A program made the position numbers and the translations under genes. Positions 1 through 7,634 of a stretch of DNA of 64,000 nucleotides are shown here, one piece after another. The DNA comes from Paludibacteraceae bacterium (GTDB lineage Bacteria > Bacteroidota > Bacteroidia > Bacteroidales > Paludibacteraceae), in NCBI GenBank assembly GCA_024399495.1, contig JAKSNY010000011.1:1-64000 (forward strand), read 5' to 3'. The notes under the pieces were generated by a model, which had not been told where the DNA came from, did no database searches, and saw only the letters and a list, made by a program, of their open reading frames with translations. Each line of letters opens with the position of its first letter. Position 1 is the first letter of the stretch.

Positions 1-55
1 ACATCATACATCATACATCATACATCATACATCATACATCATACATCATACATCA
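1..55. repeat. Heptanucleotide tandem repeat (ATCATAC)n
   Basis: About eight copies of a 7-bp unit run from the window edge up to the stop codon side of the DUF4199 gene; the array may continue outside the window. The same unit, in either orientation, recurs near 7049, 15820, 23064, 25431, 55964 and 60300, always at gene borders. Confidence 0.95.
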
Positions 56-62
56 CTTTCCT

Positions 63-590
63 TTATCTTTTATTTTTTGCTATCGCCGCAATGGGCAATC
101 CTAAAATAAGTCCCAAGAAAATATATATCCACAATGTCTGAACCGCCACGGCACTTGCAGACGGCACTCCCACCTCATCAAGTTGTGCCTTAAGGTTTGT
201 TACAGTGGTGGCTGATGCAGAATCATTGTATTTTTCCAAGAATGCAAATAGTGTCTCCAGTTGCTCCGCTATATAATCGGGGTTTATATACTGATAATAC
301 ACAAACTCTGACACAGCAAGAAACATTGATGCAAAGAAAAACAGATATATACAGAACCTATATAAAGTACCAAACCCTACACCCTCATCATTTGTCATAA
401 ACTTAAACCTTAATGTAAGCCAATACGCCACAAACGGCACCATTACAGTTAAAAAGCCTGACAGAAAGATACCTGCATTGCCTTGAACCATAATTTCAAG
501 TACAAATTTAAGCACAAGAAAAAGCCCGAACCACACGCCATATTTCATAGCCTGTCTTGTAGAGAGCATCCTTAATTCAAACTTTTCCAT
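63..590 (-). CDS. DUF4199 domain-containing membrane protein
   Basis: This is a 175-residue integral membrane protein of unknown function, of the type annotated DUF4199 in Bacteroidota. Four hydrophobic segments are visible, at about residues 16-34, 38-58, 77-98 and 150-170, with a polar, probably non-membrane stretch around 105-145. The open frame extends upstream to 614, but that would overlap the -7 box on the minus strand (612-619), so the Met at 590 (MEKFELR) is the better start. The gene is divergent from the SRP RNA and bactofilin genes. Family assignment is by sequence resemblance only. Confidence 0.75.
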   Translation of the reverse strand: MEKFELRMLSTRQAMKYGVWFGLFLVLKFVLEIMVQGNAGIFLSGFLTVMVPFVAYWLTLRFKFMTNDEGVGFGTLYRFCIYLFFFASMFLAVSEFVYYQYINPDYIAEQLETLFAFLEKYNDSASATTVTNLKAQLDEVGVPSASAVAVQTLWIYIFLGLILGLPIAAIAKNKR

Positions 591-611
591 AACACGCATA
601 CAAATAATCCG

Positions 612-619
612 CAAATTTA
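612..619 (-). promoter_or_regulatory. Bacteroidota -7 box (TAAATTTG) for the DUF4199 gene
   Basis: Read on the minus strand the site is TAAATTTG, an exact match to TAnnTTTG. It lies 21 nt upstream of the chosen ATG at 590. No clear -33 TTTG is visible. Confidence 0.6.
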
Positions 620-647
620 ATAAAAAATATGGAATTTTGCACTAATA

Positions 648-680
648 TTTGCACGATTTCAAAAAATACATTACTTTTGC
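648..680 (+). promoter_or_regulatory. SRP RNA promoter (-33 TTTG, -7 TACTTTTG)
   Basis: TTTG at 648-651 and TACTTTTG at 672-679 are separated by 20 nt, the expected Bacteroidota spacing. The RNA 5' end inferred from pairing (about 685) lies 5-6 nt downstream of the -7 box. Confidence 0.8.
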
Positions 681-684
681 AGTC

Positions 685-780
685 GGAAAGGTTCTACACG
701 ACCAGCTCCCTTCCAATCCCCCAGGGCTTGACCGCAGCAAGGGTCCGTTGGTTGAGCGGTGCGATGTAGAGCGCCTTTCC
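685..780 (+). ncRNA. ffs: Small signal recognition particle RNA (4.5S-like)
   Basis: The RNA scaffold of the signal recognition particle binds Ffh and targets nascent membrane proteins to SecYEG. Terminal strands GGAAAGG (685-691) and CCTTTCC (774-780) pair, and the next strands TTCTACA and TGTAGAG pair inside them, giving one long hairpin of about 96 nt. The apex near 722-740 carries the conserved CAGG...GCAGCA internal-loop motif of the Ffh-binding domain. A run of T (781-786) follows as a terminator-like end. A good promoter lies immediately upstream. An open frame that runs through this RNA into the bactofilin gene is therefore not coding here. Confidence 0.88.
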
Positions 781-819
781 TTTTTTATAGATTTTTACAG
801 AAATATTATCACATATAAC

Positions 820-1212
820 ATGGCAAAAGAAGAATTCATACCCACTGCAGAACAACACAATGTAATTGCCAACGGAACAACAGTCAAGGGTGACATAACC
901 ACAAACGGAGATATAAGGGTAGATGGAGGCATTGAAGGTACCATAAATTCTAAAGGCAGAGTGATTATTGGAGAAAAAGGTCTTGTAAAAGGCAAGATAG
1001 TTGCAGCCAACATAGATATTATGGGTTCTGTAACAGGAGATATGGTTGCCACTGGCACTATGACTTTGAAATCAACCGCCAAAGTTATTGGCAATATACA
1101 GACTGTCACCATAGTTATTGAGCAGAACGCCATTCTTAACGGAAACTGCAAGATGGGTAAGTTTGAGCCACAAGCCGCTCCCGCACCCGCCACAGATAAC
1201 GCTAAAAAGTAA
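820..1212 (+). CDS. Bactofilin family polymerising cytoskeletal protein
   Basis: Bactofilins form nucleotide-independent filaments on the inner face of the membrane and organise cell-wall or envelope machinery. The 130-residue product has the short right-handed beta-helix core of the family, seen as regular glycine-rich repeats at about residues 15-110 (for example GTTVKGDITTNGDIRVDGGIEG and GSVTGDMVATG), followed by an Ala/Pro-rich tail. The frame is open further upstream to 649, but that part is SRP RNA, so the ATG at 820 (MAKEEF) is used. The phosphoesterase gene starts 5 nt downstream, so the two are probably cotranscribed. Confidence 0.9.
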   Translation: MAKEEFIPTAEQHNVIANGTTVKGDITTNGDIRVDGGIEGTINSKGRVIIGEKGLVKGKIVAANIDIMGSVTGDMVATGTMTLKSTAKVIGNIQTVTIVIEQNAILNGNCKMGKFEPQAAPAPATDNAKK

Positions 1213-1217
1213 AACCC

Positions 1218-1718
1218 ATGGTTTCCATCGGGTTATTATCTGACACACACGGCTACTGGGATAACCGGTACGCCGATTTTTTTTCTCCATGCGATGAGAT
1301 ATGGCATGCCGGTGATATAGGCTCTATGGAAGTTTATAACAAACTAATGGAGATATGCTCTGTAAGAGCGGTTGTAGGCAACTGTGACGGATACCCATTA
1401 CGCACATTCCTTAGGCCGGAACTGTCATTTACAGTTGAAGGGGTTAACGTGTTTATGACACATATAGGCGGTTACCCTGGCAAATACGCACCAGGCATTG
1501 CGGCAAAACTTGTGGCAAACAAAACTAATCTGTTTATAGCAGGTCACTCACACATACTAAAGGCGGTATATGACCACAAACTAAAACTGTTGCATATAAA
1601 TCCAGGTGCGGCTGGACTACAAGGTTGGCAAAAAGTGAGAACTCTTGCCAGATTCAAGATAGACGGAGAAAAAATCAAAGACTTGGAAATAAAAGAATTT
1701 CCCCTTAGAACGTACTAA
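1218..1718 (+). CDS. YfcE/MJ0936-type metallophosphoesterase
   Basis: A 166-residue calcineurin-like phosphodiesterase, probably cytosolic. All metal-ligand blocks of the family are present in order: SDTHG near residue 8, HAGDIG near 31, GNCDG near 55, a THIGG block near 81 and GHSH near 109. Members cleave phosphodiester bonds of model substrates; the physiological substrate is usually unknown. It follows bactofilin by 5 nt. Length is normal for the family. Confidence 0.88.
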   Translation: MVSIGLLSDTHGYWDNRYADFFSPCDEIWHAGDIGSMEVYNKLMEICSVRAVVGNCDGYPLRTFLRPELSFTVEGVNVFMTHIGGYPGKYAPGIAAKLVANKTNLFIAGHSHILKAVYDHKLKLLHINPGAAGLQGWQKVRTLARFKIDGEKIKDLEIKEFPLRTY

Positions 1719-1836
1719 CATTCGCTGTCAACTGTCCACTGTCCACTTTGTTAAGGCTTCGCCTTAACCATGTTCGTCGTGACTCGGCATAATCCAAACG
1801 AGTTTGGCTTCTGCCCTCGCTACTCCTCACTGTCAA
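1719..1836. repeat. Heptamer repeat plus palindromic intergenic element (copy A)
   Basis: Degenerate 7-bp units of the CTGTCCA/CTGTCAA type flank a composite palindrome. A GTTAAGGC/GCCTTAAC hairpin (1750-1768) is followed by ACTCGGCATAA (1782-1792), a CCAAAC/GTTTGG hairpin (1794-1807) and TTCTGCCCTCG (1809-1819). The same frame with different hairpin sequences recurs at 32837-32905 (copy B) and in part at 55132-55243 (copy C). It lies downstream of one gene and at the 3' end of the convergent next gene. Confidence 0.75.
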
Positions 1837-3222
1837 CTATCTAACAATAGATACCGTGCCTTTGCGTGTAATCTTCTTTTTGGAGCCGTCTTCCAAATAT
1901 CCAGTTGCCTCTATAATATATAAGTATGCGGAATCTGCGGCAGGCTTGTTGTTTATGGTGCCGTCCCAACCTTCAGCCGGGTCTTTCCATTCAAAAACTT
2001 TTCTACCCCACAAGCTGTAAATTCTACCGTGAAAATCGGTAATTGAGCGATACACTACTTTAAATTGGTCATTCTTTCCATCGCCGTTTGGAGTAAACAC
2101 ATTAGGAATTTGAATAAGAGAATCACCTAAAGACTCCATTACATCTACTTGAAATTCCCTTATTTGAGTACACCCAAAATCAATTCCGCCATACTCTTTT
2201 ACAATGGCATCGTTGGACACTTGGAATTGAACATAATAGGTGCCTTTCTCTGTAAATGCATAACGAAAGTCCTTGTCTCTTGACTTTATCATACAAGAAT
2301 TGAATGATTTGTCTTTAGATACGCACCATTCATAATGGAACGCCGCCTGAGATGAATATGTCAGTGCTTCAAAATTCAAAGGTGCGGAACCTTCCAGTTT
2401 AAGTATATTCTCATCGGTGGTCTCTTCCAAACTTTCAGGCTCACCTCTATCTTTTTCGTTTGTGGCGTATTCCCTAACACGCACCCTGCCAAACACGTGT
2501 GTTTCAACAGCAAACGATTCTACCGTATCCGACACAGCCTTGACAGTGTCATTAAAAGCAATTGAAAATTGATTTCCAAATAGTTTATATTCTGTATTGG
2601 TTAATGGTGACGGCACTATTACGTCAACTGCCTTATTTGGAATTACATATTCAATTTTTTCTGTCTCGTATTTATTGTTCTCTGCGTTAAAGTATGTAGA
2701 ATCGTATGTAATATGGAATTTCTGCTCAACCTCAAACGGCAAGCCTACATATCCGTATGGCTCATACTCCATCGGGGTTTCAATCTTACCTAAATTAAGC
2801 TGAATATAGTTACAACTGTCACTTAACGATACGTATGGTTCAACATAATTTATAACAGGCTCAAAATCATAGTAGTTAAACACCCACACGCTTTTAGTTT
2901 CAATACCATCAGCCTCTAATATATAACCCGATGAAGACTTATCCAACAGTGGCAGCGATGTTTCTGTCTTAGGCTCCATCTCTCTGTAAAGCTCCTTTTT
3001 ATCCCCTTCGGCATTATAAGCATACCACACAAACATAGCCTCATCTTCTGTATTGTATTTAAGTTCAGCCACATCTGTGAATTTAACTACAAACACACTG
3101 TCCATATTGGAGTATCTATCGGGAGACACACCTTCATAATCTGTTCCTAGAACCGAGAATTGAGCAAAAACAGAAATAATGGCACCAAATAAAAACAATA
3201 TTGAAATTATTACTCTATTCAT
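1837..3222 (-). CDS. Secreted protein with T9SS type B sorting domain
   Basis: The 461-residue protein has an N-terminal signal peptide (about residues 1-20, ending near VFAQ). A long middle part of mostly beta character has no recognised catalytic motif and includes a PKD-like stretch around residues 270-360. The C-terminal 85-90 residues begin with the signature NVFTPNGDGKNDQF and continue with the IYSLWGRKVFEW and GWDG blocks of the gliding-motility-associated (type B) sorting domain. It is therefore probably exported by the Sec system, then across the outer membrane by the type IX secretion system and kept at the cell surface. It is divergent from the LysM gene. Specific function is unknown. 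Confidence 0.85.
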   Translation of the reverse strand: MNRVIISILFLFGAIISVFAQFSVLGTDYEGVSPDRYSNMDSVFVVKFTDVAELKYNTEDEAMFVWYAYNAEGDKKELYREMEPKTETSLPLLDKSSSGYILEADGIETKSVWVFNYYDFEPVINYVEPYVSLSDSCNYIQLNLGKIETPMEYEPYGYVGLPFEVEQKFHITYDSTYFNAENNKYETEKIEYVIPNKAVDVIVPSPLTNTEYKLFGNQFSIAFNDTVKAVSDTVESFAVETHVFGRVRVREYATNEKDRGEPESLEETTDENILKLEGSAPLNFEALTYSSQAAFHYEWCVSKDKSFNSCMIKSRDKDFRYAFTEKGTYYVQFQVSNDAIVKEYGGIDFGCTQIREFQVDVMESLGDSLIQIPNVFTPNGDGKNDQFKVVYRSITDFHGRIYSLWGRKVFEWKDPAEGWDGTINNKPAADSAYLYIIEATGYLEDGSKKKITRKGTVSIVR

Positions 3223-3267
3223 CTGAAATCTACTGTTGATAAAAATCGGGTGTAAAGATAGTTAAAA

Positions 3268-3300
3268 TTTGCGAATTATAAATAAAAATTCGTATCTTTG
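3268..3300 (+). promoter_or_regulatory. Promoter of the LysM-porT-nitroreductase operon
   Basis: TTTG at 3268-3271 and TATCTTTG at 3293-3300 are spaced by 21 nt, matching the Bacteroidota -33/-7 pattern. They lie 29 nt before the ATG at 3330. Confidence 0.75.
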
Positions 3301-3329
3301 TAGTTTAATATGCAATAAATGTTTCTTTT

Positions 3330-4874
3330 ATGAAAAAAATCAATATTCTGTTCTTTTCTCTTGTCTTATTGGCTATAAATACTGTAGCAGAGGAACTTAA
3401 CTACCCTAAAACTACAAAAAACGGCAAGCAGTATTATGTTTATACAGTTCAAAAAAGCGAAGGTTTCTATGCAATAAGTCGCAGATTCAATGTCACCATA
3501 AAAGAGATAGCGGACGCAAATCCTATGGAAGGCGGTCTTAAATTGGGGCAGGAACTTTATATTCCAATACCTGACACAGTAGTTGAAGAGCCAAAAGTAA
3601 GCGGAACCAAGACGCACACTATAGAGAAAGGCGATACATTCTATAACATATCAAAGCGTTACGGGCTTACTGTGCAAGAGGTGCGGGAGGCAAATCCAGG
3701 CGTAGAAATTCTAAGCATAGGCAATACTCTTATTATACCGGAAAATAAACCTGATAACACACCACAACCAACAGAGCCACAAACTGTTTTTAAAGAACCG
3801 GAAACATTTCAAAGCCAACCCGATGATGAGCAGTTTCTTGTAGAAAAACATCACTCATCTATAAAGATAGCGGTTCTGATGCCTTTTAATCTTTCTGAAA
3901 ATTCTGACGATGATGATAAATTCATAGATTTCTACCGTGGATGTCTGATTGCCGTTGATTCTCTTAAAAACAATGGTGCTGACATTACCATAAATGCATA
4001 CGACATAGGAACTACCAAAGAGACGTTGATGAGTGTATTGTCAAAAAACGAGTTAAGCAAAGTGGACTTAATAATAGGTCCCGCATACTCTTCTCAAATT
4101 CAATATGTAGCTGATTTTGCGGAACACAATAAAATTAAGACCGTAATACCTTTTTCAAGCAATATACCTCAGATAGAAGATAATAAATACTTATATCAGA
4201 TAGTATGTCAGCAAACATCACTATACGATGATGTGATTGAGAAGTGTACAAGTGTATGGAAAGGTAAAAAAATATTGATTACGCAACCTGACAGTGCTGG
4301 TATAAGATACAATAAAAAGGAGTTTTCTGATAAGCTTATATCAAAATTCGAGAAAGACTCAATCCCATATAAATACGTTTCTGGAGACAGGATTGCAGGA
4401 GATGTCAATTTATTGACATCGAAGGATTCATCAGAATTTGTGCTTGTAATACCTACCGTAAACAATGTTATAATTACTCAAATATCCTCTCGTCTTGAAC
4501 AAATAAAGAGTGACAAAGTAAGTGTTTTCGGATTCCCGGAATGGAACGATATTTTGCATAAAGACATATACACAAAGCCATTGTATATGTTCTCAAATTA
4601 CAGACTCGATTTTTCTAAGGAAAACATTATTGAGTTCTATAATAAGTATTACGCAAAATTCGGAGTGCCGTCAAAACAGAACAATCCGTCATACTCTATT
4701 TTTGGATTTGATATAACCTATTACTTTGCAAATGCATGGTTTAACGGCGATGCAGAGGCTGAAATGCTTCAGATGAACTTCAAATTTGAGAGGATTCCAG
4801 GCGGAGGATATGTCAATCATGGCATTCTTATTCAGAAATACGACAAAGACGGAATAACGGAGATAATGCATTAG
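3330..4874 (+). CDS. LysM protein with periplasmic-binding (type 1) domain
   Basis: The 514-residue product has a signal peptide (about 1-20), two LysM peptidoglycan-binding modules (about residues 37-82 and 94-138, each of the form YTVQKSEGFYAISRRF...LYIP) and a linker rich in Pro/Glu. A periplasmic-binding-protein-like domain runs from about residue 178 to the end, opening IKIAVLMPFNL. This combination is common in Bacteroidota and probably anchors a sensor or binding fold to the cell wall in the periplasm; the ligand is unknown. It is first in a three-gene run with the PorT-like barrel (gap 12 nt) and the nitroreductase. Confidence 0.85.
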   Translation: MKKINILFFSLVLLAINTVAEELNYPKTTKNGKQYYVYTVQKSEGFYAISRRFNVTIKEIADANPMEGGLKLGQELYIPIPDTVVEEPKVSGTKTHTIEKGDTFYNISKRYGLTVQEVREANPGVEILSIGNTLIIPENKPDNTPQPTEPQTVFKEPETFQSQPDDEQFLVEKHHSSIKIAVLMPFNLSENSDDDDKFIDFYRGCLIAVDSLKNNGADITINAYDIGTTKETLMSVLSKNELSKVDLIIGPAYSSQIQYVADFAEHNKIKTVIPFSSNIPQIEDNKYLYQIVCQQTSLYDDVIEKCTSVWKGKKILITQPDSAGIRYNKKEFSDKLISKFEKDSIPYKYVSGDRIAGDVNLLTSKDSSEFVLVIPTVNNVIITQISSRLEQIKSDKVSVFGFPEWNDILHKDIYTKPLYMFSNYRLDFSKENIIEFYNKYYAKFGVPSKQNNPSYSIFGFDITYYFANAWFNGDAEAEMLQMNFKFERIPGGGYVNHGILIQKYDKDGITEIMH

Positions 4875-4886
4875 GGACAAGGAATA

Positions 4887-5555
4887 GTGAAAAAAGGATT
4901 ATTCATATTATCGTTGATATTTATTTGCAGTTGTGCTTCAGCACAATACAAATTCAAGAGACCTGAATTGTACGTAGGTACAAATCAAGGAGTGGCATTG
5001 TGGACTCACGTAGGGTTTGACCCAATAGTGGAGCAATCTTTTGATGTCAGATATCACGGTGGTATAACGGTAAGATATATTATACAAAAATATTTTGGCA
5101 TTCAAGCAGAGTTAAACTACACACAACGCGGCTGGTCAGAAAAATCATCTAAAGGTGAGAGATATAGCCATAAGCTTGATTATTTGGAACTTCCGCTTGT
5201 AAGCCATATAATGTTCGGCTCTCGTACATTCAAATTTTACGTACATTTAGGTCCTAAAATCAGAGTGTTGGTAAACGACTACGCCACCACCCCATTTTCT
5301 GAGAATCCAGGTGTACAACAAACAAAAAAGATAGAGAGCAAGTTTGACTATAGTGTGTTTGGAGGTATAGGCGTAGAATACAGAACTAAATGGGCTGGAG
5401 CGTTCTTTTTTGAAATGAGATACGATTACGGATTAGGAAATATCTTTTCTGTACGTAAGGGAGAGGATTTTTCAAAAGCAAATAACCAAGCAGTAACCAT
5501 AAGTGTAGGATTCCTGTTTGATGTTTTAAGCAGAAAAGACTACTACAAACCATAA
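4887..5555 (+). CDS. PorT-family outer-membrane beta-barrel protein
   Basis: A 222-residue protein starts with a signal peptide ending near CASAQ. It then shows alternating hydrophobic/polar strands typical of a small outer-membrane barrel of the porin/PorT family, with strand-like blocks around residues 50-70, 85-105 and 150-175. PorT proteins in Bacteroidota are associated with the type IX secretion system, whose cargo occurs in this window, but the family is broad and this copy may be a paralogue. The start is GTG at 4887, placed after an AGG-containing sequence and 12 nt after the LysM gene. Confidence 0.7.
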   Translation: MKKGLFILSLIFICSCASAQYKFKRPELYVGTNQGVALWTHVGFDPIVEQSFDVRYHGGITVRYIIQKYFGIQAELNYTQRGWSEKSSKGERYSHKLDYLELPLVSHIMFGSRTFKFYVHLGPKIRVLVNDYATTPFSENPGVQQTKKIESKFDYSVFGGIGVEYRTKWAGAFFFEMRYDYGLGNIFSVRKGEDFSKANNQAVTISVGFLFDVLSRKDYYKP

Positions 5556-5561
5556 TAGATT

Positions 5562-6086
5562 ATGAAAACTTTTAAGGATTTGGCAATAAACCGCCGCAGC
5601 CATCGTAAATTTACGGATATGGCTATTGAGCAGGAGAAGATTGATTCCATTCTGCAAACAGTTCTTATGGCACCCGCTGGAAAGCGTGCCAACGAGTGGT
5701 TTTTCTATGTAGTTACAGATAAAGAGAAATCTCTAAAACTATCTGAATGCAAGCAGTTTGGTGCAGCTTTCGTTAAAGAGGCGCCTCTTAACATTGTTGT
5801 TACCGCCGATACCACAAAAAGTGATGTCTGGATTGAGGATTGCTCCATTGCAGCCATCTATCTGCAACTTGCGGCACAAGATTTGGGGTTAGGCAGCTGT
5901 TGGTCTCAGGTAAGGGGAAGAGAGTCAATGACAGAAGGTGTTATGGCGGAGGATTACATTAAAAAGTTACTCAATATCCCATCAGAATATGCAGTAGAGT
6001 GCATTATAAGCATAGGCTACCCTGCTGATGAACGCCAACTATATAATCTTGAGAAACTTCCATACGAGAAGATAATTAAAAGTTAA
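5562..6086 (+). CDS. Nitroreductase family protein
   Basis: A 174-residue FMN-dependent oxidoreductase of the nitroreductase fold. The FMN-binding N-terminus NRRSHRKF (near residue 9) and the APAGKRANEWFF block (near 37) are present, as is the C-terminal IGYPADERQ element. Such enzymes reduce nitro groups or quinone-like compounds with NAD(P)H; the substrate cannot be told. It starts 6 nt after the barrel gene and ends the operon. Confidence 0.85.
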   Translation: MKTFKDLAINRRSHRKFTDMAIEQEKIDSILQTVLMAPAGKRANEWFFYVVTDKEKSLKLSECKQFGAAFVKEAPLNIVVTADTTKSDVWIEDCSIAAIYLQLAAQDLGLGSCWSQVRGRESMTEGVMAEDYIKKLLNIPSEYAVECIISIGYPADERQLYNLEKLPYEKIIKS

Positions 6087-6096
6087 AAGTTAAAAG

Positions 6097-6126
6097 TTGA
6101 AAATTGAAAGTTTTTATATACCTTTG
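6097..6126 (+). promoter_or_regulatory. Promoter of the DUF2520-kdsC-ubiA-maf operon
   Basis: TTG at 6097-6099 and TACCTTTG at 6119-6126 have a 19-nt spacer. The upstream sequence (6073-6112) is an AAAAGTT/AAAATTG heptamer repeat, which supplies the -33 TTG. Transcription would begin near 6131, at the base of the structured element that follows. Confidence 0.6.
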
Positions 6127-6240
6127 ACAGAGCGTCCGCACCCACGCGGACGAGTAGTGGGAAGGACCCATAGGCTCACAGAGCCGTATGGGAGGGCCGA
6201 ACACCTTCACAGAAGGTGTGAGTCTCTGGAAAAGGTATAT
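6112..6240 (+). other. Multi-hairpin structured element, possible 5' leader
   Basis: Three consecutive palindromes are visible: CGTCCGC/GCGGACG (about 6133-6152), CCCATAGGCTC/GAGCCGTATGGG (about 6167-6192) and ACACCTTC/GAAGGTGT (about 6200-6219). The outer sequences TATACCTTT...AGAG and CTCT...AAAGGTATAT are imperfect inverted repeats, so the DNA can form a cloverleaf-like fold. The region is clearly more GC-rich than its surroundings. With the promoter just upstream it would form a leader of about 170 nt for the gene at 6300. I do not recognise it as a known riboswitch or ribozyme class. It may instead be a palindromic repeat. Confidence 0.5.
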
Positions 6241-6299
6241 ACAAACAAGCCCGTTCTAGGTGTGACAAAGTATAAATCAGTAAACAACAATCAATTAGA

Positions 6300-7070
6300 A
6301 TGAAAATATTTATCATTGGTTCAGGGAATGTGGCTACACATATTGCACTAAGACTTAAAAGTGCAGGTGTGGAGATTGCCGGCATTTACAGCAAGACCTT
6401 GGAGAACGCCAAGACATTAGCGGATAAGATAGACGTACCCTACACCAATGACAAGACCAAAATTCCTAACGCCAATATTTATATTTGCAGCGTAAAAGAT
6501 GATTGTATCACTGATGTACTTACAGGTGCGTCAATCAATAAAGAATCGTTGTTGGTTCACACCGCAGGTAGCGTAAACATGAATGTATTAGAGCCGTTTT
6601 CAGAGAATATAGGCGTTATTTACCCTATGCAGACATTCTCAAAGGCAAAAATAGTTGATTGGAATAAAATTCCGCTATATATTGAAGCGAATAATACTGA
6701 TACATTAGCAAAATTGCAGCCATTCGCAATAAAACTAAGCCCTATTGTGCATATCGCCACATCGGAGCAGAGAAAAATACTGCATTTGGCGGCTGTTTTT
6801 GCCTGTAACTTTACAAATGAGTTATATGCTGTGGCATACAGGCTTATGACTGAAAATGGGCTGTCGTTTGAAAGTCTGTTCCCTCTTATGGAAGAGACTT
6901 TTGCAAAAGCAAAACTTATGCCCCCCGTAAAGGCACAGACAGGACCTGCCGCAAGAAACGATGTAAAGGTTATGGAAATGCAGCAAGGTCTGCTAAAAGG
7001 CACTGATAAAGAGATTTACAAATTATTGAGTAAGGCAATACAGCGTGAATGTATGATGTATGATGTATGA
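6300..7070 (+). CDS. Rossmann-like / DUF2520 domain protein
   Basis: A 256-residue protein has an N-terminal Rossmann dinucleotide-binding motif (FIIGSGNVATHIALRL, residues 3-18) and a C-terminal all-helical DUF2520 domain (about 125-250), an arrangement like NADP oxidoreductases of the F420/ProC type. The reaction is not known. It heads a four-gene run with a KdsC-like phosphatase, a UbiA prenyltransferase and Maf. Its last residues (MMYDV) are encoded by the ATGTATG heptamer repeat that lies between it and the next gene, so the natural C-terminus is probably not conserved. Confidence 0.85.
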   Translation: MKIFIIGSGNVATHIALRLKSAGVEIAGIYSKTLENAKTLADKIDVPYTNDKTKIPNANIYICSVKDDCITDVLTGASINKESLLVHTAGSVNMNVLEPFSENIGVIYPMQTFSKAKIVDWNKIPLYIEANNTDTLAKLQPFAIKLSPIVHIATSEQRKILHLAAVFACNFTNELYAVAYRLMTENGLSFESLFPLMEETFAKAKLMPPVKAQTGPAARNDVKVMEMQQGLLKGTDKEIYKLLSKAIQRECMMYDV

Positions 7071-7077
7071 TGTATGA
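7049..7077. repeat. Heptamer repeat (ATGTATG)n spanning a gene junction
   Basis: Four 7-bp units cover the last seven codons of the DUF2520 gene, its stop and the start codon of the kdsC-like gene. The repeat therefore supplies coding sequence, a stop and a start codon. Confidence 0.85.
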
Positions 7078-7595
7078 AAAATTATAAAGAGAATCTTAGA
7101 AATATAAAGGCATTCATATTTGATGTTGACGGAGTGCTATCATCATCCACTATGCCTATGGCAGAGGACGGCACACCCATACGCACAGCAAATGTGAAAG
7201 ACGGATATGCACTGCAATATGCCCGTAAAAGCGGCTATATACTTGCCGTAATTACAGGCGGCGACACAGAATTGGTACGTAACCGTTGTAAGATTTTTGG
7301 CATAACAGACGTTTACACCAAATCCGCCAATAAAATGGTGGATTACGAGGCGTTCAAGAGCAAACACAATCTATCTGATAATGAAGTGATTTATGTGGGC
7401 GATGACTTGCCTGACATACCAGTTCTGAAGAAATGCGGAATTTCAGTATGTCCTGCCGATGCAGCCCACGAGGTAAAGGAGATTGTGGATTATATATCTA
7501 TAAATAAAGGCGGTCAAGGTTGCGTGCGTGACATTATAGAACAGACTATGCGTGCACAAGACAAATGGCTTACAGGAGAAATTTTCATTTGGTAG
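7074..7595 (+). CDS. kdsC: KdsC-type HAD phosphatase (KDO 8-phosphate phosphatase)
   Basis: A 173-residue HAD-superfamily hydrolase of the C0-capped YrbI/KdsC type. Motif I is FDVDGVLSS (Asp nucleophile and acid/base, near residues 18-20), motif II is the T of VITGGD, and motif IV is YVGDDLPDIPVL near 118. KdsC hydrolyses 3-deoxy-D-manno-octulosonate 8-phosphate in the cytosol, a step toward lipopolysaccharide inner core. Related CMP-sugar-linked phosphatases share this fold, so the substrate is inferred. The ATG lies inside a heptamer repeat, 3 nt after the stop of the previous gene. Confidence 0.82.
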   Translation: MKNYKENLRNIKAFIFDVDGVLSSSTMPMAEDGTPIRTANVKDGYALQYARKSGYILAVITGGDTELVRNRCKIFGITDVYTKSANKMVDYEAFKSKHNLSDNEVIYVGDDLPDIPVLKKCGISVCPADAAHEVKEIVDYISINKGGQGCVRDIIEQTMRAQDKWLTGEIFIW

Positions 7596-7601
7596 AAAAG
7601 A

Positions 7602-7634
7602 CAAGTCATCACTTTCAACTTTCAACTTTCAATT
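7602..7634. repeat. Heptamer repeat (AACTTTC)n
   Basis: Three to four copies of AACTTTC-like units fill the 39-nt gap between the kdsC-like and ubiA-like genes. Confidence 0.8.

Noticed and set aside
649..819. Open frame extending the bactofilin protein upstream
   Set aside because: This stretch is the SRP RNA gene with its own promoter and paired ends; the bactofilin family start is at 820.
6097..6303. 68-codon frame across the structured element
   Set aside because: It crosses heptamer repeats and hairpins and has no protein-like pattern.
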